Source of the DNA: Branchiostoma belcheri
Taxonomy: Eukaryota; Chordata; Leptocardii; Amphioxiformes; Branchiostomatidae
Assembly (NCBI RefSeq): GCF_001625305.1
Contig: NW_017802525.1
Coordinates: 203,296-267,295, forward strand
Direction of reading: 5' to 3'
DNA: 64,000 nt
Below the pieces are notes generated by a model. The model was not told where the DNA came from. It worked only from the letters and a program-made list of their open reading frames with translations, and ran no database searches. Position 1 is the first letter of the stretch. The number at the start of each line of letters is the position of its first letter. Positions 1 through 11,139 of the stretch are shown here, one piece after another. Position numbers and translations under genes: made by a program.

Positions 1-86
1 AGGGAGGGGGACGGAGTCGTTGGGTCTGTCTCTCGGCTTTGCGGCCATATATATAATAATAATGACACTTTACTGTAACATTTCAG

Positions 87-1533
87 CCTGAACCCCAGAC
101 TGACCGAAACACATCTCAGAATGGTAAGTTTTTCTAGGTCGTTTTCGTTAATGTTGATGATGAAAGGTCTAATACTAATTATTGGGACAGTACTAGTGAA
201 TTTTACTTAACACTGTCTAGAGCATCACATGATGGAACAGAACCTCGTTCCTATCTTTCTACCTCAACCTCTCATATCTAAATAACGCTAAGTACTCATT
301 TCACCTGAGCAAATCCAGGCAAAGTGCCTTTCCCAACAGCACCTCAGGGCAGAAATATGAAATGCCACCTTCGTCCTAAGATTTAAGTTGATGTCCATGC
401 CATCTGCTATAAAACATATGGATGATATTTGATATTTCAAACTAGTGTTCATGGTTAACGAGCCATCTTTTGTTTTCCATCTTTTGTTGCGCACCAGGAC
501 CAGACGAGACACCTCCACAAACACACCCTGGTACGTAAATACTGAACGACAATCTGGCCAATTAAAATCCGTCGACATGTTCATTAAAATGGTTAAAATA
601 CTCGCGTATCACATTGACTAGTGAGCAAAAGAACCATATGCATAATGTCTGCTACGGACGAAAAGCGCAATCGAAGTACGTCTATCTGGAATGATCGTCA
701 GCATTGTATGATCTTGTATCTAACAGTACGTTGCACAATTCTTGAAAATCAGTTCGAGCGTAAGATATGTAACCTATAGTTGTGTTTATTGTGTTCTTAT
801 CATTCTTATGTACTATTCCATTTATCGATATTTTCCAGTCGCAGGGAGGCGGCTTCAAATGTCCCCTGCGATACACACATTCCCGCCTACCACGCCTACC
901 ACGCCTGTCACGGATGTACGGGGAATTCGTAGAAAGCTGGGAGAAACTCTTCAGGCAATGGGACACCATACGGTACGACACGGCTCTGCCCAGCGATGGC
1001 TTGCCTATTTCTCAACGCACTAGATGTTCTCTGCATGCAGTACATGTTGTACTTACAGAAACAATGGCTTAGAATTTGATGCCCTCATGTGGTAGTTTTA
1101 GTAGCTGATGAAGAATATAATTTACAATTATTGAAAGTGTTTGGTGCAAACTCGAAAACTTTGCAATCAATTCTGAATCAGTATTAAAGAAGTATTCAAG
1201 GTAAGTTTTTTTAAAATCTTAATCAGTGTTGCAATAGCAGACTTAATGCCAGTAACAACTACAAAGAAAACTATTACAATAGACCATTGTTAGTATCTTC
1301 TGAGCTGTTTGAATCAATATGTGATACTTTTTCCTCAGTTTTAGAAGTGACATTTGTCTTTATCTTATTTGACCATGATCATGGTTTTGCTGCAGGTTGG
1401 GGATCTACAGAAGCGAATGAAGAAGGGTTTCGTGGATTGGCTACAAAGTGCTGGTGCAGAGGCTGAGGAGCAAGAAGATATCTACGATGTCGTTAGGCGT
1501 TTGGATGACGCTAAAGGAGAGAGTAACAACTAA
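87..1533 (+). CDS. 3' end of an unidentified gene (two coding exons)
   Basis: Two exons can be joined in frame. Exon 87-123 follows a TTTCAG acceptor and ends at ATG|GTAAGT; exon 1396-1533 follows TTTGCTGCAG and ends with TAA. The joined peptide contains LRMVGDLQKRMKKGFVDWLQ followed by an acidic stretch (AEAEEQED) and ends RRLDDAKGESNN. It is a charged, helix-prone C-terminus; I do not recognise the family. The gene enters from the left edge, so start and length are unknown. An open stretch at about 840-1020 inside the intron has no convincing donor and was left out. Splice phase agrees (ATG closes a codon, GTT opens the next), which is the main support. Confidence 0.42.
288..346 (-). repeat. 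SINE fragment
   Basis: The reverse strand carries the TTGGGAAAGGCACTTTGCC block followed by a CAGGTGAAATGAGTAC block. Both are in the same order as in the fuller SINE copies at 46768-47211 and 16181-16440. Only the central part is present. Confidence 0.4.
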
Positions 1534-1985
1534 GGAACTTCTAGAGAATGTCATCATAGCACAGAGGCGTAATTAGAATAGTCAGTTGAATCGGTAATAG
1601 CACTTCAATCATGTTACAATGACAACAAGCTTGATTGTCCTAGATACACATGCACTCCACCACATGTATCATTCTTATTTCTCTTTATGCCACCTGCTAA
1701 GCGGATTTTGCTATATTAAAGTACTATAGACAGGAGAAGTACAATGTACAAAGTAATGAGAGTGAAGTGCTTAACATCTGTTTGGTCCCAGTTGATACTG
1801 AGCACTAGCAGTTTGATGTTTCCACCAGAAAGGTTCATGACAGAAGTAACGCTGTTACATGTACCGTACAACTCCATTATTAGCAGCATATGGTGTAGTT
1901 AGATGAAGTAGGTACCTGGTGATCAGCATTACTTTTTATACATGAAAGCACTTGAGACAAAAAAAATTCCAACAGTGGTTTCTTA

Positions 1986-2152
1986 GGTCACAGCAATTTA
2001 ACTTCTTGGTTCTCAGATTTTTTCAGAAAAAAATGTAAAGCAACAGGGCAAAAAACAGGCCTATATGAGCATTTTGGTGTTGATTCAGATCCTGAATTAT
2101 TTGCAAATCAGAAAAAAAATGAAGAGAGCCAATTTATTAAATTGGTGTGGCC
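1986..2152. mobile_element. Harbinger-like MITE, short copy
   Basis: Left end GGTCACAGCAATTTAA and right end AAATTGGTGTGGCC are degenerate inverted ends related to the element at 44757-45118. The interior (GGGCAAAA, GAGCATTTTG, TTTGCAAATCAG blocks) matches that element in opposite orientation. TTA precedes the left end and CTA follows the right end, compatible with a decayed 3-bp TTA target duplication. Confidence 0.5.
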
Positions 2153-3921
2153 CTATCATCAATGGGCTCATAGAGGTTGAAACAATCTCTTATACCATCT
2201 AAACCTCTGTCAACATCCAGAAATGTGAACATCCATTATTAATATGGTCCTTGTAGTCTTTAACTTCAGATTTTCTGGGCCCACCAGTGTCTACCACAGT
2301 GACTGTAGGAAATACATCTCTTGTGTCTCAATGCTGATAACCATGATTAAGAAACCAACATATTTTTTTGTCTTTATGCTTGCATAGGAAATAGGTAATA
2401 ATGAAGCTAACGTACAGGCCTCTTGTATCATCTCAGGAGGAAAAAAGTTGACGTATGGTTGTTTCGCTGGTTTAAAAATGTTCCCCCAGCCTGTCAAAGC
2501 ATTTTACATTACCATCACTGTGACAGTAACTATACATTCCATCCATTCCACAGCAACTCTATGTCAACTTACAACACAGAGCTTGTACATAAAGGATATA
2601 TGTACCATCATCATGCCATCAACATCAGGGCATGAAACTTCTGATCTTGAACCATCCAAGAATAAAGTACAACGTGTGGCTTCAACTCCAGTTTACAAGA
2701 CTTTTTTCTGTGAACTTTGAGTAAGGAATGAGTTATCGTAAGACACTAAAAGTGGATGAAAAATGGTATAAGGACTGTTATTTTATCAACTACATTATGT
2801 TTTTCTTTTGGCGTGCACAGTTCCATTCACGAAAAACCAAAACACTGACTGGAGGTTTGAAAGCTCCACTTTCCAAAAGATTCATTTCTGCAGTGTTTTT
2901 AAGCGCCGGAAATTCAGCTTTCGTATTCCGAGAAATTAGTGTACTTAAAATCTTCTAAACATTTAGATTTACCGTGAGTATATGCTAAAGCATGAAGTTC
3001 TCTCTCTACCTTTTTGAGTTTTGAAAAAAAAAAGATGAATGCTGCAATTTTCTTCTTTTTTTTTCTATTATTTATTTGGATCCCATTAATCCCATCACAC
3101 TACATTAACAATTCATATATAATGCATATATGTAGTCTTGTTCTCCCTTTCTTTACATTAGCAAGTTTGGAAATAATCAAGAACGTAGAATTAGATACGC
3201 CTAAATCATGTTACAATGATGTCCCAACCAAACTTAGAACTAAATACTCCTTAACAGATTGTAATGATGTACTAATAAAAGTTATCAATTAAAGCTAAAT
3301 ACACCAAACTGGTAGATTGACAAAATACACGTGATAGATGCACAGTACTACACACTATATGTACAGTCACCAGCTTTCTACTATCAGATGTAATATAAGT
3401 AAACCTATTGACAGATTTCTATTCTACTGTATATGAATACAGAGAACTTGTAAAACATTTACAGAGTCTTGCCTACCAATCCCTTTCCTTTTCCTATAAT
3501 CTACTTAACATAATTATCACGGTTTACCGAAGGAAAACATATTGTTTTTACTCAGTTTCTTCCTCTTCTGTTGCAAACACTAACCTCTGACCTGGCCAAT
3601 GACATGATTTGTTGACGTCTGTCACCATGGTGACTGGTGTTGGGTTACGTAATGTTGCAATTTCATGGTCTGCTCTACTCCTGTCACCATATACTCGTAG
3701 TACATGTATGTAAATGTGTTTGAGTAAAAATTAACAGGGCAGGCCATGTCCGAAGGTAAACATTATGCATTTGCTTTGCAAATGTTACTTCTCTAGTGTA
3801 TTTTTAAGCCTAAAAATCTCAACAACAATATAGTCTGATAATAATGTTTTTAAATCACAAGATATTGGAAAACCACTAATAGACAGTAATAATTCTCCTT
3901 TCAGCCCAAAGACGTAGTATC
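2153..3921. other. Non-coding stretch, no gene seen
   Basis: AT-rich sequence between the first gene and the pannexin 3' end. Short open frames here (for example 2448-2720 and 3014-3292) have no family resemblance and no coherent splice sites. The proximal part may hold the 3' UTR of the gene ending at 1533; the distal part may hold that of the pannexin. Confidence 0.5.
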
Positions 3922-5578
3922 TCATACTGGGCTTTCACATAGAGAAGGTACTGGCAGTAGAGGTACATGTACTTCCTCATCCTTCAGAGTTGATTTGTCA
4001 AACTGAGCTAATTTTTCAGCATGGGCCGATTCTTTAGCATCAGGGGATTTTTTACCATTAGGCGATTCTAGTTCATGAAGAATTTTGACATAATTGTATT
4101 TTTCAATAGAATCGATGTTGGCTTTCAGGAAAGCATGCATGAGATGGCAATCTTTTTTAGTTTCAGTGTCTTCTCCTATGTTGATGTCAATCTCACTGAA
4201 TGGCTCATTGTCCGGACCATAGCGGAACCACAGAGCATAGCAGAGGTAAACCATGTGAACCTTGACCGTGACCCCAGTAAAGACGAGCAAGAGAATGTTT
4301 GTCCACCACACAATCCGGTGCAGAGAGGCAGAAGACACAGTGCAGAATACGGTGAGATCTTGGCTCACAGTACAGTTAAAGTCGTCCTGAATTCTAAGGC
4401 CAGAGGCAGGTTTAACTACGCCAAAAGCCAAAATAATAAGTACTGTGAAAATTGCAGTAGATACCTGCTTAGCCAGATACCAAAGGAACATCTCATTGCT
4501 GCCAAGCAACTTTTCAACAAATTTCTGTATCTTTTCCTTAGACGATTCTGTTATCTTTTTCTCAGAGGATATGTCGTTTCCGTTTTGCTCTTCATGTTCT
4601 AAGTACTTAGCCCAAACCTCAAGATATTGCCTTATGAACCTTAGATCACAAATAACCTTCTTGCCTTTTGTTTGGTCCCAGACCAGGTGAGGCAAGAACA
4701 TAACAAGAGACTGTGCCACTAACATCAAGGTAAACACTCTGTAATCAAAGCTCGTCTGTTTTCTACAATAAGCATTCACAAACTCATCCATCTGACTTGA
4801 GTACGGCCCTGGTTCTTTGAATGCACCAACTGCCGATCCGTTGTCGTTACCAGCATTTGCAGTTACAGCGCTCGTAGGGTGTATCGGGAAACACTCTAAG
4901 CGGAAAACTGAAGAAAAAGAAAAGAATCACAAAATCCGATATAGTTAGTCTCTACCAGGCTCTGAAAGTGGTTCTAAGATGATTTTCCTATATATATCAC
5001 ACATCTATAGAAGTGGCAAGTGTATACCACTGCACAAAAAGTTGGATTTACCAAAGGTAGTATACTCAGGTAATCATGAAAGTTCATCTGTGTTGGTAGT
5101 AATCATAGTAAAACATTGAACTTTATTCCAACACAAGGGTTACAGAGCGATCAAATTTTCGACGACCACTGTCGCCTGATGAAACTCAGGTAATGTTTAC
5201 TTCCGTTCTACAGTATCTGGCTTTACAATGGTAGTAAATAAAAGTCAAGTGCAGTAATTTCCTTTACAATCCTTGTTAAGTCCGGTATCACGGTACTTGA
5301 CTTTTATTCACTGTCATTGTAAAGTTCAGAAGTGTTTATATAAAAAGAAAAACTAAACATTACCCAACTCTACTGATATCGGTAAATCTAAGTTCTCGTG
5401 CAGAGGTATAATGCTGATTGTTGTTACCAGACCTACCAAAAATGTCCACCCCAAAGACGGCACCTCCCAGCGCGAGCGGGATCCAGCACAGGATCTTCAG
5501 CAGGGCGTCGGCCCACAACTCCGCCCGCAGGTTTCCGTCAGACGACGGCGTAGTTAGAAAACGTCCGACGATGTCCAT
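3922..5578 (-). CDS. Pannexin (innexin-superfamily channel), complete, two coding exons
   Basis: Coding exon 1 is 5437-5578 (ATG at 5578; 47 codons plus one base, donor GTAGGT). Exon 2 is 3922-4907 after CTTTTTCTTCAG; phases agree and the product is 375 aa. The N-terminus and first membrane segment (ILCWIPLALGGAVFGVDIF) lead to extracellular loop 1 with two cysteines (ECF... and VNAYCR). Segment 2 carries the family-type FLPHLVWDQ proline-tryptophan turn. VICDLRFIRQYLEVW begins the intracellular loop. Segment 3 is near IFTVLIILAFGVV. Loop 2 has two cysteines (NCT...VFC) and an N-glycosylation sequon, followed by segment 4. The C-terminal part DIDINIG...HAFLKANIDSIEKYNYVK aligns by memory with pannexin 1. 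Role from family knowledge: plasma-membrane large-pore channel for ATP, ions and metabolites. LRRC8 was considered but there are no leucine-rich repeats. Confidence 0.9.
5221..5324. repeat. Short inverted-repeat (MITE-like) element
   Basis: Arms 5221-5252 and 5293-5324 are imperfect reverse complements over about 32 bp, both containing CTTTACAATG and AATAAAAGTCAAGT on one strand or the other, with a 40-bp spacer. It lies just inside the pannexin intron. I found no clear target duplication. Confidence 0.5.
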
Positions 5579-8160
5579 ATCGACTCTACTGCAACAAGAG
5601 TTAATAGGAACGGTGACAGGTGCTTTTACACGTTGCTGCTTTAATTAAGGGTTAATGACCCGCCCCAAGGTGAATATGGTGTGTTGCTATAACCATCGAA
5701 TAAAGCCACTGAGTGAGCGCAGCGATGGACACGCCTTACATTCCCACCCACTCACTAACTCCCAAACGGTAACGTCACCAAACATTTTCGCGCCTTTTTG
5801 TCCGACGACTTTGTAGGGCCTCGGGGTGTGTCGTGGTAGCCTGAAGGAAGCGGTAAACTGAGTAGTCCTTTAGCATACCACCTTCCTTGGGTGAACAGGC
5901 TAAGAAACTTGTACTGGGGAGAAGAGCCTTACATATATGTCTCGACAAGGACAACACCTAATTATGACCTACGGCACAGGCCACAGCCCATTCTGTCGGG
6001 TCTACCATGTGGCGCCCGCGGGCAAGAGATGTTAGCAAGCGTATGTTTGGCTTTTTAAATTCTAGAGTTTAGACCTTGCACATCCCATACTTGATAAGGC
6101 AAGGATAAATTTCTATTAATGACGAGAACTAACCCCGTGTAGGAAACCCAGAGATAGTGAAGTTTGGAAAGAAATCTTTGGTGGCGTCAACGCCCACGTT
6201 CAAACACAGGACAGGTTTTTACGTTCGGAAGTCGAATAAACGAGAACTATAACGACCTTGAGTTGAACAACAGTGATGCTGGGTCAGCGGAGTTGGTTTA
6301 GTTGTAGTTGCTGAAGTTGAACCTTCAAACTCGAGGTATTCCTGCGAAAACGTTCAGTCTACACCAGGCAACCAGGCAGACAAGAACCGTGGACGTCCTC
6401 GCTCGGCGAGTCATTATGTGGGTGTTTGCAAGTTTGGGGTCGTCGCTGCGATGCATACATGCCCAACGGCAACACGCGTACTGCCCATACAGGTTCTTTT
6501 GAACTGTGATAATTGACCTATGATGATTCGCAATAGACACTGAACCAATGTTACTTGCACGTGCGTTTGTAACTGAAGAGCGAATATAAATGTATCACAT
6601 ATTCCATCCGAAATATTAAGCTGACCGTGTGCAGTTTTGTGTGCCGGTTTTTCACCCAACTTGCGCCACGTTTTGTTGAAACACACGGTAGCGATGTTTT
6701 TAGGAATGTCTGTAAGTCTTTATCAAAGTCATAGAATACATATATTATCTTTTTTTTTCATGAAAAGAGTCACAAGTTTGATGAGTTTTAGTATGAATCT
6801 ATGATAGCCATAGATATAACCACAGTGTTTGCGAGTTGTTTTGCTACCTTGATGCCCAACGGCAAGAATTAAACACGCCCCATAAAGTTGCTATTCTTGT
6901 CGTCGTCGGAACTAGCTGACCTGTGTTGATTGACCTATACTGATTCTGACTAGGCAGAGTCTTGCGCAAACTGCCTCCCCTGTCGTATTTCATTAAACAC
7001 ATCGTTGGGTGACCGAACACGCGGTCGGGCTTGTATCGGGTGATATGGAATCGTACACCTTGTAGTATTCTATATTTAGTTGTTTCTAAATATTGTATTT
7101 ACTTATCGTCATGATTTCATCTGTGCTAATTTCTATGTTCTAAATTCCTGTTATGTAGCTTATATACAAATTTTTGTACCTACCAACATGTTTGTCAGAT
7201 TTCATGTACATATATGAGATAATTATGTAGGTAATAAGTATGAAAATAAAGAATGTACAAGACAAGAACCATTTTTATTGAAGAATTGATGGTAATAATT
7301 CAATCACTAAAAGCATTAGCTCCCTTTTTGGGGTGCACATATGAAGGTTCCTCCATCAACATTTCATGTTACAGCCAAGAACCCATCACACCATTCTGGT
7401 CTAAAAAAAACAACGCTAAGGACTCAGAGAAATGCTTCCTAAAAGAAAAACTATTAAAGTTTTGCTTTTTTCCTGAAAAAGGCATCACTGTCACGATTGT
7501 TCCATGGCCACAGGTCACAGCATGCAAGTCACAATAATGTACAGCACTTCACATTCAAACATCATTACAAGAAAGTTTTTCATCTCTACCAGACTTCTTA
7601 AGCTTAAAGGCCACAGAGAGTACAATTCTACAAAAAATACTAGTAGTCTCAAAAATTGGCCAGGGGAGTGCTAGAGATAGAGCAGTGGAAAGGGCAGTAT
7701 AACTGAGTGGGCAAAGGAACTCTATGGTGGCAAAACTCCTCTGGCTGATTATCCATCCTGTTTGGCTAGATTTTACAATTTTTCAGACACTGATGTCAGT
7801 CTGGTGAGAGATTCTTACTTTCCACTAATATTGCTGTTGTCTTCAACTACATTCATAAAATATGTTAAGTCTATCTTCCTACACTTTCTGGTACAGATAC
7901 AGAACTTTTTTAGTTTTCATAGTAAAAGAGCATAATTTTAAATAGGTTTCAAAATGATAAATGCCATTGAATAATCAAGGTTACGTACATGTATGTTCAA
8001 GTGCTGACAGAGATAGTACAGCAAAATTTAAGTAATCATCAAACTCTTCAAAATGTTAGCAATTATTTCACATCATTCATCCAAAAATAGATTACTTTTT
8101 ACAAACACATTCTCATCTCTACTGTCATGATATGACATATCTAACATCAGCTCTTTCTGC
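5579..8160. other. Pannexin upstream region, no gene seen
   Basis: The first few hundred bases are presumably the 5' UTR and promoter of the minus-strand pannexin; no canonical TATA box stands out. Two segments around 6440-6560 and 6850-6970 share GCCCAACGGCAA and TTGACCTAT blocks, suggesting an old degenerate duplication. The rest is AT-rich, and the open frame at 7253-7537 resembles nothing I know. Confidence 0.4.
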
Positions 8161-8174
8161 TGTGTGAAAATAAA

Positions 8175-8228
8175 GTGTGTTACGCCGAAGGGCGTTTATA
8201 CCGGCTATACCAATACAAATACAGAAGT
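8175..8228 (+). repeat. SINE 3' tail (solo)
   Basis: GTGTGTTACGCCGAAGGGCG followed by TTTATACCGGCTATACC and a loose ATACAAATACAG tail. The same block recurs at 34213-34277 and 61544-61602, and diverged forms end the SINEs at 16181 (minus strand) and 47150-47211. This identifies it as the 3' end of that family. Confidence 0.55.
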
Positions 8229-8380
8229 ATGTTATATTGTGTTTTCTTTAACAACATCCCACAACAAAACCTACACAATATTATGTACAACTGAGAAGAA
8301 TAAATGTCTTCTCAAACTTCAAGTTATGGGATAAATTCTAGAGGGCCTGCATGCATGACACTTATTGTAAGGCGTAATAA

Positions 8381-10343
8381 GTTGCCCGTTTCAGTAACAT
8401 CACAACCAATGACATGAAAAATCAAATATTCAAACTCGCACGTAGTGCGAAGTCTGAAAACCAGGATGTGACCGGTGAAAAATGCATTAAACAGGATGAC
8501 GGCAGTATTGCCTTCACGGAGGACGACAAACTGTCCGCATGGAAATGTCACTATGATAGACTCTTAAATGTTGAGTTCCCTTGGAACCCAGAGGTCCTTG
8601 ACGAAGCCTTACCTGTGTATGGCCCTCCTCCCAAAATTGACAAGTCTAGGACATCTAAAGCAATAAATGCTATGAAAAGAGGTAAAGCTGCAGGTCCCTC
8701 AGGTATAGTGGCTGAAATGTTGCACGCCGGGGGTGAGTTCATGGCTGACCAGATTGCTTCCCTCACAAATGCCATCATCAAGGAAGAAAGAATACCAAAT
8801 GACTGGAACCTATCCTACATCATTAACTGTTATAAGGGTAAGGGGGACCCACTAGAGAGAGGAAACTACCGCGGTCTGAAACTTCTCGACCAGGTGCTCA
8901 AAGTAGTTGAGAGAGTGCTCGAACCTATGATTAGAGAGCAGGTTCACATTGACTCCATGCAGTTCGGCTTTACGCCGGGGAGAGGCACTACAGATGCAAT
9001 TTTCATACTACGGCAGCTCCAAGAGAAATTCCTCTCAAAGAGAAAGGACTTGTATTTCATGTTTGTTGATCTGGAAAAAGCCTTCGATCGGGTGCCCAGA
9101 GAAGTGCTTTGGTGGGCAATGAGAAAGCTAGGGGTACAGGAATGGCTAGTCAGGGTTGTGCAGTCCATGTACTGTCATGCCAGGTCAAGTGTTCGTATAA
9201 ATGGAAGTTACAGCTCAGAGTTTGATGTTAGGGTCGGAGTCCACCAAGGCTCAGTGCTTAGTCCTCTACTATTCATCATCGTGATGGAAGCCCTATCAAG
9301 AGGGTTTAGAACAGGTTGCCCATGGGAAATGTTGTATGCCGATGACTTAGGGCTTGCAGCAGAAACCCTCATGCTGCTAGCTGAGAGGTTCTGCCCCTGG
9401 CAAAACAACCTAAGCTCACATGGTTTGCGGGTAAATACTGGGAAGACTATGGTGGTACATTGCAAGTACTCTGACACTAGACCAGTAAAGGAGACAGGGA
9501 AGTTTCCATGTGGAGTCTGCAGAAAGGGTGTCGGTGAAAACTCGATATTCTGTCCCCACTGTCAGCATTGGATACACAAGAAATGCACTAGTATCAAAGG
9601 GAAACTGAAAGAAGACCCTAATTTCATCTGCAGGCAATGTCACAGTAACTCACCATCCCCTGTACAACCTACACAAGAGGTTACTGTCGCTGGAGAAACC
9701 TTTAAGGTGGTCCCTACTTTCTGTTACTTGGGTGACATGATTGGTCAGTCGGGGGGCTGCACAGATGCTGTAACAGCCAGGATCAAATCGGGTTGGAAGA
9801 GCTTCCACGAGCTCCTTCCCATACTTGCAGACCGAAGCATCCCTTTCATAAATCGCGGTCATGTTTTTAACTCCTGTGTCAGAAGCGTAATGCTTTATGG
9901 GTCTGAGACCTGGGCGGTGTCCACAGAAGACCTTAGAAGGCTAGACAGGTGTGACAACACCATGATTAGATGGATATGTTCCAGTAGACTGGCTGATAGG
10001 GTGTCAAGTGACCAGCTTAGGTGTAGGTTAGGTGTAAGCAGCCTACGTGAGATCTTGCGCTACAACAGACTCCGCTGGTATGGGCACGTGCAAAGAATGG
10101 ACCCGCAGAACTGGCCACGGAAGGTCATGACAATGCCCGTAGAGGGACGAAACCCGCGGGGTCGTCCAAAAAAGAGATGGATAGACAGTATTAGGGAAGA
10201 TGTCAAAAACTTGAAACTGCAGAAGGCCAACCCGCTAGACAGAAGCAGCTGGAGAGCAGCTATTAGACCCAAACGACACCCCACGACGTCCAACCCTTGC
10301 ATGACGGGGAACAACGGACGCTAAGCCGAGCAGTGAGTGAGTG
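8381..10343 (+). mobile_element. 5'-truncated non-LTR retrotransposon (LINE)
   Basis: The element body is the reverse-transcriptase ORF at 8414-10324, followed by a very short 3' end with a GTGAGTGAGTGAGTG microsatellite tail. No endonuclease domain is visible upstream and a stop lies at 8378, so the copy is 5'-truncated. A MITE starts right after the tail. Two minus-strand 3' fragments of the same family lie at 28350-28462 and 28604-28810, the latter again ending in CTCACTCACT. Confidence 0.75.
8414..10324 (+). CDS. LINE reverse transcriptase with internal PHD-like zinc finger
   Basis: The 636-aa open frame contains the RT fingers and palm: RGKAAGPSG, GNYRGLKLLDQVLKVVERVL, QFGFTPGRGTTDAIF, FVDLEKAFDRVPREVLWW, VGVHQGSVLSPLLF and the catalytic MLYADDLGLAAE. 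After the thumb (about residues 365-415) comes a Cys/His cluster, CGVC...CPHC..WIH..C...C..C, of PHD/RING-like spacing. It is followed by FCYLGDMIGQSGG, GSETWAVSTEDL, RLRWYGHVQRM and GRPKKRW, typical of this LINE group. Role: target-primed reverse transcription of the element's RNA. The start at 8414 is the first ATG after an in-frame stop at 8378. The frame is undisrupted, but with no endonuclease the copy is probably not autonomous. Confidence 0.88.
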   Translation: MKNQIFKLARSAKSENQDVTGEKCIKQDDGSIAFTEDDKLSAWKCHYDRLLNVEFPWNPEVLDEALPVYGPPPKIDKSRTSKAINAMKRGKAAGPSGIVAEMLHAGGEFMADQIASLTNAIIKEERIPNDWNLSYIINCYKGKGDPLERGNYRGLKLLDQVLKVVERVLEPMIREQVHIDSMQFGFTPGRGTTDAIFILRQLQEKFLSKRKDLYFMFVDLEKAFDRVPREVLWWAMRKLGVQEWLVRVVQSMYCHARSSVRINGSYSSEFDVRVGVHQGSVLSPLLFIIVMEALSRGFRTGCPWEMLYADDLGLAAETLMLLAERFCPWQNNLSSHGLRVNTGKTMVVHCKYSDTRPVKETGKFPCGVCRKGVGENSIFCPHCQHWIHKKCTSIKGKLKEDPNFICRQCHSNSPSPVQPTQEVTVAGETFKVVPTFCYLGDMIGQSGGCTDAVTARIKSGWKSFHELLPILADRSIPFINRGHVFNSCVRSVMLYGSETWAVSTEDLRRLDRCDNTMIRWICSSRLADRVSSDQLRCRLGVSSLREILRYNRLRWYGHVQRMDPQNWPRKVMTMPVEGRNPRGRPKKRWIDSIREDVKNLKLQKANPLDRSSWRAAIRPKRHPTTSNPCMTGNNGR

Positions 10344-10344
10344 A

Positions 10345-10531
10345 GTGTAATCAGGCCTTTTTAGTCTGCATAATCTGTAGGCAGCCACCCAAAATCATTG
10401 TAATTCGTAATCAGTACATTAGCCGTAATGTGCAATTGTTTGTAATCAACGTGTAAAAATTTAATCTAATTTGTAATCGGTGGCAAAAATTTTGTGTGAT
10501 TCGTAATACCCCCCCCCCATGCAGGCCCTCG
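10345..10531 (-). mobile_element. ATTACG-rich MITE, truncated copy
   Basis: The reverse complement matches the complete element at 15711-15914 over nearly its whole length, including GAGGGCCTGCA, a G-run, repeated GATTACGAATTACG-like words and GGCTGCCTAC. The outer 20 bp at the low-coordinate end, next to the LINE tail, are missing. Confidence 0.6.
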
Positions 10532-10833
10532 TTAAATAGGTACAAAATAACCCTGTTATTCCAAGAGGCAGGTGAGGTGTGTGTTTCATGGTGCTTCTCC
10601 CAGGTAAGCTGTCTTGGCCGGTGCCTTCACACCTGCGTAAACTGGGTTCCTAGAGGAACCTGGAGGAATAAAACACAAACATCAGTGTTAACCAATATAG
10701 GCCAAATATTTCCCTTTACAGGCTTGGGCAGAAGGGTGCCTATATCTTGCATGTCGTAGCAGTTAGAAAACAATGGGAATTTAGACAAGTGTGGTGAGTT
10801 TTTAGAGATTTTCTCACATATTTTTTAGATATT

Positions 10834-11045
10834 GCCTACAGGCATAACATACCAGTTTTGTACAGTAAGTATAAGCTGCATAAGACCAAACTATAAGGGT
10901 TTGATCCACTCACACTGGGAAGGACCCCTACTCTTTTCGATGAGTGTTTTGAGATCTCATTTTCACTTGAGTTGAAAGAAGAAATAGGATTGGGGTAAAG
11001 TGCATTTCCCAAGAGCACAACTGCTACCTGCAGTGTGACTTCGCA
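10834..11045 (-). repeat. SINE copy (3' half)
   Basis: The reverse strand reads GGGAAATGCACTTTACCCC, then AGTGAAAATGAGATC, AGGGGTCCTTCCCAGTG and GTGTGAGTGGATCAAACC, ending with GCAGCTTATAC and TGTTATGCCTGTAGGC. Order and sequence match 46850-47175 of the full-length SINE in the MRPS35 intron. Confidence 0.55.
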
Positions 11046-11139
11046 GGTGGCCTTGTTAAGGCATTTTTTTTAGCAAACTAGTGTTTGTTACACTTACAGG
11101 CCTGAGCAGAAGAGTGCTTGTATCTTGCACAGCAATGTT

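Noticed and set aside
742-1072. Overlapping open frames at 742-1072 as an internal exon of the first gene
   Set aside because: No donor with a compatible phase; the flanking exons join in frame without it.
4075-4602. 175-aa plus-strand open frame
   Set aside because: Lies opposite the pannexin coding exon and has no similarity of its own.
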